DNA from: Distichodus sexfasciatus
Lineage: Eukaryota > Chordata > Actinopteri > Characiformes > Distichodontidae
DNA: 64,000 bases
Assembly (NCBI GenBank): GCA_032718565.1
Contig: JAVGVS010000111.1
Span: forward strand, 310,001-374,000
Direction of reading: 5' to 3'
Below the pieces are notes generated by a model. The model was not told where the DNA came from. It was given only the letters and a program-made list of their open reading frames with translations, and did not search any database. Below, one piece after another: positions 50,455-60,282 of this stretch. The translations under genes and the position numbers were made by a program. Positions within the stretch are counted from its first letter, which is position 1; every line of letters starts with the position of its first letter.

Positions 50455-50760
50455 GCAGCATGTGTAGTGAAAATAGTAAGAGAAACAACCCAGAACCTTG
50501 TGGGACCCCATATTTGACTTTAATAGCTGTCTGAAAAGTTCGATTTAAAGCAAGTGAGTGCCACTCCCCTAATACCAACAACATCTAAAAGGATAGTATG
50601 GTCTATAGTATCAAAATCAGCGCTAAGATCAAGGAGCACTAGGAGCGAGGCACAGCCCTGATCAACATTTAGAAGTAGATTATTTACTACCTTCAACAGT
50701 GCAGTCTCTGTGCTATGGTGGGCTCTGAAACCAGAATTAAATATTTCGTTAATCTGATTT
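50455..50760 (-). mobile_element. Non-LTR reverse-transcriptase fragment
   Basis: On the minus strand the frame reads AHHSTETALLKVVNNLLLNV, DQGCASLLVLLDLSADFDTI, DHTILLDVVGIRGVALTCFK. This is the reverse-transcriptase palm region of L2-like fish LINEs, with the LDLSAxFDTxDHxxLL signature that carries the first catalytic Asp. Both ends are truncated. Confidence 0.75.
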
Positions 50761-50937
50761 TAGTGCAGAAATTAGGTTAGCTAATAAGCTACAACTGTCT
50801 CTATTATTTTAGAGATGAATGGGAGATTAGAGATTGGTTCCACAATTGCTAAATCATTACTGAATCATCTCTTTGACTAACACTATTGGAACAGAGTTTT
50901 TTGTCGTCCTAATGAATTTGAGCATTAGATTAAAAAA

Positions 50938-52207
50938 GGGGACATATTATGCAAAAACTCACTTTAGTTATAATAGGTCTATGGGCTATACAAAACATGC
51001 TCATAAAGTTCTTTGCACAAAATCACTCTCATATAAAGAGATATCACCAGCTTTATTCTTTGCAGTTACATGCCCTTTCAAAATGAACCGTTTAGACGGA
51101 GGCCCAATGTGGCGCGTCACTGGGCCAATTTGCATAGAATTTGCATAGAACCGCCCCTCATCTGTCGAGACCCCACCCACTAGATTAGTTAAGGAGCCGC
51201 CATTTTGTCCGCTAGTTTTACGAGTGCGGATAAATGACTATGGCTCCATGCAAAGACAGAATTCCCCATGAAGTCTTGTATTTGTTGGCTGCAAGAACAG
51301 CACAAATCCTCCACTATGTCCCAGCCAAAAACCTAAAATCATTGGCTCCATTTTCATTTTCGATAGCCATGTCACTGGTCTGAGCAAGTCTTGCAGAATA
51401 CCTATACGATTAGCCAACAAACTTCTTCTGGCCGGAGGATCTGTACCTCTTATCACGTCAGCAGAGTCGGCAGATGAGGATATGTAAGTACTTTCAAATA
51501 AAGAATTTTGTGTTTCTATCGGAGTTAAGTAACCAGCTCGTTCTTTTTGTATCGTTTAGTTTTTGACAGCTTAATCAGTGGCCCGTTAGCATTACTGCTA
51601 GCCCCACACCTGCTCAGAGTTGTTTTTCTCCATTCCAAATTGCAAATGCAGCGCACAGCCAATCGAGTTATTTTATAACTCGATAATTTCTAAAAGTAAA
51701 ATCTTGTGAAGTTTCAAACGCAAGCAAATATTAAATTGTAAAGAGGCCAGCATTACAGGGTGAAGCTATGCAGCTGACAGAATATGGCGATGGTAACAAC
51801 AAATAAGTTAATTTAAAAGTTGACTAACCATTTCGAAACCGCTTGCTGCATTCGTGAAGGTGTTTTGTTTAAAATTAAGCGCCTCTTCATCTTGCTCTGG
51901 GTCCGACTCAGGGTCGAACATATATGGCTGGATAATGCCTCTGGTTTCTGCCATTTTCACGTCTGTTCAAGGTGCAGTGTAGGGGGTGGGTGGGGGGTGG
52001 GGCGTGGCCGTAACAGCTTATTTGCATGAAAAGGACAGAGGCCCTGAAATGGCGTGTTTTGACGGAGGCCAAACTGTGAAGAATAAACCCTGGGGATATA
52101 TCTTTATGTGAGGTGATTTTGTTCAAGAACTTCATGAACATGTTTTTTTATGGCCATAGACCTATTATAACATTTTATAAAGTGAGTTTTGCATAATAGA
52201 GCTCCCC
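50938..52207. mobile_element. Non-autonomous DNA element with inverted repeats of about 200 bp
   Basis: The left end GGGGACATATTATGCAAAAA, then CTCACTTTAG and ATAATAGGTCTATGG, is repeated in reverse complement at the right end (ending GCTCCCC at 52207). Similarity continues inward through CATGCTCATAAAGTTCTTTG and ACAAAATCAC, and further through GACGGAGGCC. TTAA stands at 50930-50933 and 52218-52221, compatible with a TTAA-targeting family. The interior frames (51238-51456 minus, 51820-52029 plus) match no transposase that I recognise. Confidence 0.7.
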
Positions 52208-53040
52208 TTCAAAGAAATTAATTCTGACTTCAGTAAATTGGCGTAAATGAATCAGAATTCCTCCTCCAGGTATTGACAGCGGCAACATGGTACATTTAGT
52301 GTCGGGGATCAGGCTGTAGTTTGAATGTTGAGAATATTTGTATCTATGTTGAACCAATTTTAAAATCTTATTCATAAGTCATTACTGGAAAATATGGCCC
52401 AATTTAAGCAGTGGTCTGGTTATTAGTCAGTTTTCAACACCATCTGAAACTAGAAGGATGTTTTGTTCGGCTTTTAATTAGCATTGAGAGATATGCCGAT
52501 TTAGACGCTCTAAGAGCCTCCTTATAGCTTTCCGCCAGCCTCTTCCCATGCCAGATTGAACACTGCTGTCTGTCACGGCATGTTGGCATGACAAAGAAGT
52601 GAGGTCTGATGCAAGCCATTTTGTTTTACAAAGCGGTCCAAAACACAGAAACAAAACTGTACGAGAACTTGAGCACAAAGACACTTACAACACGCCGACA
52701 TGCGAAGGGTAGTGTGAGAATGGACCAACAAGAAACACTGGGAAAACCGAGCTTAAATCCTAAAACACAAACGAGGAGCTGGATCAATGAAACAGAGGAG
52801 CCAATCCAGAAGCAATCAGAAAATAATCAGAAAACCAATGAAGGACAACCAATGAAAAACAGGGAGGGCAAGAGCTGAAACCATAAAACAGAACTGGTGA
52901 ACACACTAATACTAGCGATCAACCTATCAGACACAAAGGGAAGGAATTAGGACACCAGCCTTTGATTGACATAAACTCAAAACGGTAGAAACAGAAAGCA
53001 CACAATGGCTGACGTCTGGTGGCCGCTTAGTCCAAGCGGG
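52208..53040. other. Repeat-derived flank of the decapeptide region
   Basis: Read on the minus strand, 53040-52610 looks like an untranslated or LTR-like tract with several CATTGGTT-type repeats and a GATTTAAG box near 52752-52759. It probably belongs to the same element as the decapeptide frame next to it. No gene is recognised on the plus strand. Confidence 0.35.
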
Positions 53041-54580
53041 TTATGAGCAGAACCCACCCCCCTCTAAGCGGCATACCTGCGGGCCAATACATATGAGTCC
53101 AAGGGGTCCTGTGGCGAACCAGGGAGCAGACAGGGCAAGTGGCGTTAGGAGCAGATATGGGAGCTGGCAGACCAGGAGAAGACAGGGGAGCTGTGGCGGA
53201 CCAGAACCATGGTGGACCGGGAGCAGACAGGGGAGCCGTGGCGGACCAGGGGGCAGACTGGGGAGCTGTGGCAGACCAGGGGGCAGACAGAGGAGCTGTG
53301 GTGGACCAGGGGGCAGACTAGGGAGCCGTGGTGGACCAGGGGGCAGACTGGGGCACTGTGGCGGACCGGGGGCAGACTGGGATGCTGTGGTGGACCAGGG
53401 GGCAGACGGGCGCTGTGGCAGACCAGGGACCAGACAGGGGAGCTGTGGCGGACCAGGGAGCAGACTGGGGAGCTGTGGCAGACCAGGGAGCAGACTGGGG
53501 ATGGAAAGCCAGGTTGGGAGCAGGAAGGGGACCGAGGGCCAAGTTGGGAGCAGAAAGCGGACCGATGACGAGTTTGGGTGCCTAAAGGGGACTGAAGGGA
53601 AGGTTGGGAGCATGAAAGAGAGAGAAGGCAAGGTTGGGAGCAGGAAGGGGACTGAAGGCAAGATTGGGAGCAGGAAGGGGACTGAAGGCATGGTTGGGAG
53701 CAAACGGGGAACTGAGAGCCTGTGCGACAGCAAACAGAAAACTGAGAGCCTGAGTGGCGGCAAACGGGGAACTGAGAGCCTGAGCAGCAGCAGACAGGGG
53801 GCTGAAGGCCTTTTCAGGAGAAGAAACAGTTTGTGTGGCCTCTCGGGGAACAGACACAGTGTGGGTGGCTTTTCAGGGAACAGATAAAATTTTGTTGACC
53901 TTTCAGGGAACAGACACAGTTTCTGAGGCTGATCGGGGAACAGACACAGTTCGTGTGGCCTCTTGGGGAACAGACACAGTTTTTGAGGCCTCTTGGGGAA
54001 CAGATGTAGGCCTTTGAGCCTTATTTAACACTGACAATGGGCTCAAAGCCTCTCCTGAGGCAGACACAGGTCATGTGGCCTTTCTGGGAGCAGGCAAGAG
54101 TCTTGTGGCCTTTCTGGGAGCAGGCACAGGTCGTGTGGCCTTTCTGGGAGCAGGCACAGGTTGTGTAGCCTTTGTGGCAGCAGAAACAGGCTCTTTGACC
54201 TGTTTGGTGGCAGACACCGGCTGCAAGGCCTCCTCGGTGGCAGATACCGGCTGCAAGGCCTCCTCGGTGGCAGACACCAGCTGCAAGGCCTCCTTGGCGG
54301 TGGCAGACACCGGCTGTGAAACCTCCACGGGTGTGGGCTGCTGGGCCTCACTGGTGGCCAACTCAGGCTGCTGGGCCTCTCCGGCGGCCGACTCGGGCTG
54401 CTGGGCCTCTCCGGTGGCCAACTCGGGCTGCTGGGCCTCTCTGGTGGCCAACTCGGGCTGCTGGGCCTCTCCGGTGGCCGACTTGGGCTGCTGAGCCTCT
54501 CCGGTGGCCGACTCGGGCTGCTGGGCCTCTTCGATACTTTCAGTATCTGGTTGAACTTGTTATGAAGAAATAACTGCAAC
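53041..54580 (-). pseudogene. Decayed open frame of 10-residue repeats (30-bp minisatellite)
   Basis: The whole block keeps a 30-bp period, although the repeat unit changes along it. In one minus-strand frame, from about 54565 to about 53200, it reads successive decapeptides: EAQQPESATG, EALQPVSATE, RKATRPVPAP, EATRTVSVPQ, AQALSSPFAA, PNLAFSPLPA and QSAPWSATAP. Only about five stops interrupt it. At least three look like single C-to-T changes (CGA to TGA at 54073-54071, CAG to TAG at 53320-53318, and CGA to TGA near 53912). I do not recognise the protein. No start codon or other domain is visible, so this may be an internal exon or part of a retroelement. Other open frames on both strands here are out-of-frame translations of the same repeat. 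Confidence 0.5.
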
Positions 54581-54875
54581 TAAATATTTCTGGTAACTCT
54601 TCATGAGTCTGGCACATCAGCTTGTATTTTGAATTTTAAACCATTACGCCATACAGAACAGCTTTGACTCTGGGATACTGGTGGGTTTCCTCACATTACA
54701 TTACATTACATTACAGATGTAATGTAAGCAGTTTACAATGGGGAAAAGCATACAAGCTTGGGACTGTGGAAGAACTAACAGGGGCTACTAAGTTCTAATT
54801 GTATGAGAATGATGATCATTTATACTGTTTTGCCACATTTCACTGTCCAAATGTCACATGCTTCTACTCTGTCTG

Positions 54876-56102
54876 CTACGTACTAGAGGTGTGAATTGTC
54901 ACTGGTCTCACAATTCGATTCGATTACGATTATCAGGTCAGTGATTCGATTCGATTCGATTCGATATCTCGATGCATCGCGATGCATCACGATGCATCGC
55001 GATGCAGCCCATCATTTTTTATGCATTACTTCATATTGTTTTCAAATACAAATACAAGCAGTGAGATGTAAGCTCCCTTGTCTGTCCCCAATTCAACATA
55101 AACACAGACGTTAGATTTGGAAAAAGGTAAAGTAACCAAGGCCTTTGTAACTCTACCATAAATATTACAATGGTATGTTACCATTTTGGCAGTTTACCTG
55201 TGTAGTATTCTGACACTCGTCTGCAAGTTGTTTGAGGATTACAACTAATATAATAAGTATGTCAACCTTACATACCATCAAGCACAAAACGTAATGGATG
55301 ATTATGGAGATACTATTAAAGTTTAATTCTGATGGAGCTATAACGCCTGCTTCAGCATCCCAATGATGTGCCTCGCTGCAGTCTGTAACTGCATCTGTAT
55401 TTATGTTGAATTGGGGACAGACAAGTGGGCAGGGGGGGCATTGACTGCGTGCTTATTAAACGTGTAAGACCTAATTATTAAATTATTATATGGTTGATAA
55501 ACTATAACTTGCGTTTAACCTACCTGCCGCTGTTCCTCTTCCTCCATCATCTTTGGTTTTTCTGTAAAAACTGTCTGTAGCATGCAGTCAATCACAAAAC
55601 CAGGAGCCATCGGCCAATAGGCAGAAACAGCCAAAACCCCGCCCCCAAACTGCCAAAACCCGCCCCTTTCAAACGCGCCGCGTAGAAATCTCACTCGAGC
55701 AAGAAAGCCGCTCGTCGGTAGTTTACTTTGGCGCGCGAAGACGTTTAACACATCGAGAGGAAAAAAGACATTCGAGAGGAAAAATACAGTTTGCGCGCAA
55801 TATTATATTATTACGCGAAATTTACTCTCTCCGCCATTCTCGGCTGCCGCGCATGCGGTGAGTGCCCTCAGTGAGATGAGAGTTACTTCTACCCGGAGCA
55901 GCGATGTACTCACATAAGGCAGCCACAGTCACTACCGAAACTACTTTTTAACTAGAATTTTTATGCCGCCGCCAGAAAATCACCAAACAATGTCATTATG
56001 AAATAATCGATTATGTCCTGCCACTGCATCGATGCAGAATCGTCCGCGTCTGCATCGCGATGCATCGATTATAAGATTAATTTCAGCACCCCTACTACGT
56101 AC
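54876..56102. mobile_element. hAT-type element with exact 8-bp target duplication
   Basis: The element 54884-56094 (1,211 bp) starts TAGAGGTGTGAA and ends TTCAGCACCCCTA (imperfect inverted ends). It is flanked by CTACGTAC at 54876-54883 and 56095-56102. Both subterminal regions carry arrays of GATTCGATTCGAT and GATGCATCGCGATGCATC, probably transposase-binding sites. The interior 55600-55870 is unusually CpG- and GC-rich (CCCCGCCCCC, GGCGCGCG, TTGCGCGC) and resembles a promoter. A minus-strand frame of 78 codons starts there, but no transposase core (RW or DDE motifs) is present. Confidence 0.8.
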
Positions 56103-57188
56103 AATGCTGCAGTTGCACTTGGCACTTTAAAAACATCTCATTGCACCTGTCATCTGTCGCTAGAATAATTTTGTAAACTCAGGTTAAACGTCAATACATT
56201 TTTTAAATTTAGTATATACATGCAGATACACCTCTACCCAGCTTGAGTCGTAAATTAAAATTGTACTCCATGCACATATGTAACTTTATGTACCTTATTG
56301 TATATAAGATATAGTTTTATTTTGTCTTATTTCCCTGACCTTATTTGAGTTTGTATTTGTATTTCTATTTTAGTTTTTTTCTAAATTGCCTAATTGCACA
56401 GTTAAAAGAGCGGATCAGGATACATTTCACTGCATGTTGTACCTGTATAATTTGCATGTGACAAAGAATCTTGAAGGTATCCTCAGTAAGTTTTGACTGG
56501 GGTAATATAGGATGGGCGGTGATCTAAGAGACGGGGTGCTCTCTAAAAGGAAAAGTCTTCAGAAAGCTCTTGAAGACGGAGAAGGATGTGCATGTTCTGG
56601 TGGCCCTTGTCAGCTCATCCCACCAGCGAGGAAACACAAAGGAGAAACAGTCTGGATTTTACTCATCACACTCTTGTATTGCACATGCTGCTACATGGAC
56701 AACCTCATCCGTGCTACCTTGGAAACATTGCAACTTTTCCAGGAATACTATTTATGTTTACAGACATTACCTAAAAAAGGTTGAATTGTATCCAAGAATT
56801 TAAATGAAATTGCAAACGGAAATTGTACTTCTCTCCACTCGACTGCTGCTAAAATACTTGAATATATTATTCAAACTCTATTTGCACATACTACTGATTG
56901 TAATTCAGTGAAACACTATTTGCACATACTACTGATTGTAATTTCTATCAACTTCACTGTTACGATACTGGCAGATGCTATTGAATCTTACTGTACGTAT
57001 TACCGGCTGTAGTTGTCTCTATTTGACTGTTGTCACTTTATTTAATAGACCGTCTGCTTTTAGAACTTCATATTCAACTGCTACTAATCATATGCACATA
57101 CAACGCAAAAAGCTAATTCCCAGATCAAACTTGTAGTTTTTAATTCTGCCTGTAACTACATTGCACAGTCTCTTTTTGTATTTTAGTC
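56103..57188. other. Repeat-derived intergenic sequence
   Basis: A stretch near 56510-56660 (GAAAGCTCTTGAAGACGGAG, then CAGCTCATCCCACCAGCGAG) resembles a common dispersed fish repeat. A short internal duplication (CACTATTTGCACATACTACT, then GATTGTAAT) occurs at about 56875-56942. No gene is recognised. Confidence 0.4.
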
Positions 57189-57277
57189 ATATATATATAT
57201 ATATACACACACACACATATACATATATATATACACACACACATATATATATGTGTATATGTATGTGTGTATATATA

Positions 57278-57343
<66 letters not shown>

Positions 57344-57366
57344 TAATATACATTATTATTATATAT

Positions 57367-57425
<59 letters not shown>

Positions 57426-57426
57426 A
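57189..57426. repeat. (TA)n / (CA)n compound microsatellite with palindromic potential
   Basis: Alternating TA tracts are broken by ACACAC and GTGTGT blocks. The 57205-57240 part (TATACACACACAC) and the 57250-57270 part (TATGTGTATATG) can pair, so the tract may form cruciforms. Long open frames across it are artefacts. Confidence 0.95.
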
Positions 57427-58290
57427 ACTCAAACGCAGGCGGGAAAACACCGGAGCAGGTGGGGGGTGGGGAAAGGGGATTTCATTGGAGGAAGCAGGGT
57501 CAACATAAACCAGGGAGAAAACGAGCAGGACAAAAGCAGGGAGAAAACAGTCCACGAAAAAACACGATAAAGCAACTGAAGTCCAAAAACTCAGGTGGAG
57601 CCCGTGCCCCCAGTGAGCGTGGCCGTGGCCAAAAAGGGAGAGCCTCCGTGGGGAAACCAGGAAAAGAACGCCTTGCGCTTCTCAACAACCTACGATGCGA
57701 ACAAAGGCGATCCCGGCGCTGCGCCGTCGGATCGGAGCGGGGAAAAAGACCTCACTGGGGAACACGAGCCTACAGGGAGACAAAAACAGAGCGGGTGAAA
57801 TCCATGAAACAAAAACACAGCAATAATCCAAAACGAAATCCCAAACCGAAAGTCCAAACGGGGAGAAACACGGAGCTGGAGAAACAAAAGCCTAACGTCG
57901 TAGTTACACCGAAAAACCCGAGAGCGAAAACAGAGCGCGACAACAAACTGGTATGAGGAAGAACGGACCAAAGAGTGGCTGGTGCGGCGGGCTTAAATAA
58001 GACGCAAAACAAAGGCTAATGAGTGAGCGTCCCAATTCCACAATAACGAAAGTAACAAGCGCCGGCTGAAAACAACGATGAGCGCTGGGTGTTCTAAACA
58101 GGTCCTAACCTACTAGGAAGGGCACACGCAGTGAAGACAACAAACGCGGAAGTGAGGTGCGCTCTAAGTGGGGAGTGAACTACTCACGCGGGCACGCATG
58201 AAGACAACCAGAACCCGGAAGTGAGCTAACGGGGAAGCTAGGCTAACCGGAGAAACAGGAGGGGAGACAGACACACAGGGCTGGACACCG
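57427..58290 (-). mobile_element. LTR-like block, unclassified
   Basis: Read on the minus strand, a GC-rich upstream region is followed by CTTATTTAAGCCCGCCGCAC (TATA-like box at about 57991-57999). A leader-like segment (CGTTCTTCCTCATACCAGTT) comes next, then a GC-rich body. This order fits the promoter and R-region of an LTR. The sharp rise in CpG against the surroundings supports an inserted element. I found no second copy, terminal TG..CA or target duplication. Confidence 0.4.
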
Positions 58291-58420
58291 AAAGTGTAAC
58301 CCAGAGGACAGAACAAGCTTACTTTATGTGCTTTATTTTGTACTGGTATTTATATATTTGCTCACTCTATGTGCCTTATTTTGTCATTATGTTCTATGGA
58401 AGCCGAAATCATGTCTCTCC

Positions 58421-58570
58421 TCTATCCATTTACCTACACTGACTGCCCATGACTGCTCGAATCAAATTCAGATCACTGGCACTAGCTTACAGAGTGAGGT
58501 CTGGGTCTGCTCCCAGCTATCTCAGTCCTCTCATACAGGCTTACATTCCATCTCGCTCCCTCCACTCAAA
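58421..58570 (+). mobile_element. LINE C-terminal fragment
   Basis: One plus-strand frame reads LPMTARIKFRSLALAYRVRS, then GSAPSYLSPLIQAYIPSRSL. This is the common C-terminal segment of fish LINE ORF2 proteins (HWLPVxxRIKFKxLxLxYK). The Trp codon just before it has become TGA. Both ends are truncated. Confidence 0.65.
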
Positions 58571-58944
58571 TAAATAAATAATCAATCAAACAAATAAATA
58601 AATAAATTAAGGACATGTGTCATAATTCCCATTTGTTGCCGTTGTGAGTATTATACACAATGTCTTATTTTGTCCTAACCTTTTAGGCTACTCACTCTTT
58701 ATTATTTATTGATTGTATGCATTAGTTTTTGTATACAATCATTGTCAACAATATTACTCTTTTAAAATGTCTACCTTTCTTGTCAACTATTTTTCAAACT
58801 TTCATAATATTGTAAAACATTATTGACATTATTTTTCAAATTCTAAATTCTAATTTTCAAAATATAAAATGATCACTTTGTACCCCAAAAAGCATTGACA
58901 TTGCTTAAATGCCTGATACTAGAGGTCACTTTATAGACTGCAGT

Positions 58945-59075
58945 ATTCATTATCATTCATTCATTATCCGAACCGTTTAATCCCAACTGGGTTCACGGGG
59001 GGAACGGAGCCTGTCCTGGGGACTTGGCCGTAAGGCAGAGAACAACCCTGAGCAGGCACCAACACACACAGGACT
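58945..59075 (-). mobile_element. SINE fragment related to the 21.26-kb copy
   Basis: Read in reverse, the end (ATTCATTCATTATCCGAACC, then CCCAACTGGG) and body (GGCAGAGAACAACCCTGAGC) correspond to the 3' half of the GGGCGGCACGGTGG element at 21258-21571. The 5' head is missing. Confidence 0.55.
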
Positions 59076-59124
59076 ATAGGCTTATTTCTACACATTTGCT
59101 TAAAATGGTGGGATAGTAGTATGT

Positions 59125-59200
59125 TAATCAAGTTTCAAGTTTCAAGGTACTTTATTGTCATCAGTCGCTTTATACATGTACAAAGTGTGATGAGACAGTC
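59125..59200 (-). mobile_element. LINE 3'-terminal fragment
   Basis: CAAGTTTCAAGTTTCAAGG followed by TACTTTATTGTCATC is a reversed LINE tail, with a heptamer repeat AGTTTCA in place of the GTCAAA unit of the 10.7 and 48.2 kb copies. Confidence 0.5.
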
Positions 59201-60282
59201 AGTCCCAATGTTCATTTTTTAGCATAATTACAGCTTCTAAAATGGCAGCCTGCATTCAATAATAATATAAATGTCTGCACTAAGATTTTGGATTAATTAA
59301 GGTAGCTGTTTGCTAGTATGTCTAAGAGCAGGTTCTGTAGTGATTATTTAAAGCACACCGCCATCTAGTGTTCAGTTCTGCCATTACTGACTTTGATACA
59401 TTTGGGAGAACTGTTACTAGGAACAACGTCCTTTTTAAACTCCATTTCCCATAGTTCCATATTCAAGAAGTGGTCACAGGATTTTATGTGTTGTTGTTGA
59501 GAGGAACTCCTTGACAAGCCAATAGTGTTTCTCCCAAACACTTCGAGGACGACTACAGCATGAACAGGAAAAACTAAATGTTCCCCAGGATCCACAATCA
59601 AGTGTTTTTTATTTGGAGTGAATAAGGTAAGAAAACATTTTATCACTATTCGTTTTAGGCAGAAATGCAAAAGAAATATTATGAACTATTTACAACACCA
59701 GATTTGTGCCTTAGTTTGATGTGGTTACAAAATTTTCTGATTGCATTTTCAGTAAACATAAGTGAGAAGTCATATTGCCTACAAGTTTAGATAAATCTGT
59801 TTATTTATTTAGTTCATTAATTAAAACTAGATACAGGTGGGAACTTGAAATAAACATAAAAAATATATTAGAAACAATATTTGGACGAAAAAATAAGAAC
59901 ACTAAGAACCACAGAGTTTGCTTATATACTTTTTCATCTAATTATTTGTCAGATAAGGTCCATTATAAAACACCCATGTGCTCAGCAATGTATAAACATA
60001 CCGAGAAAGGATGTTATTTTCACACTGATGCAATTTCACAACACTTAGAAATCCAATAGCAGTCATGCTTCTTGAATCATCAGTTATACTTAAAGAGTTC
60101 AATGGAAAACAGCTAAATATAGAGGAGGGGACTGCAAACAGGATGACCTACACTTCTCAGTGAGAGATGATTGTGATGCTCCAAGATTTCAAGATAACTC
60201 ACCGGTGCTAATGCATTAGAATTTTTTTCCTAAGACAGCACTTTCATCTTTCATCTGATTCACAAACGTGCCTCATGTTGCC
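59201..60282. other. Upstream region of the calcoco1 gene
   Basis: No conserved coding exon is visible. An untranslated first exon and the promoter of the downstream gene should lie here. The part 59340-59600 has the lowest AT content, but no CpG island is apparent. Confidence 0.4.

Noticed and set aside
57161..57956. Long plus-strand open frame of 229 codons starting in TA repeats
   Set aside because: The first part is a translated TA microsatellite and the rest lies in an LTR-like block with no conserved domain.
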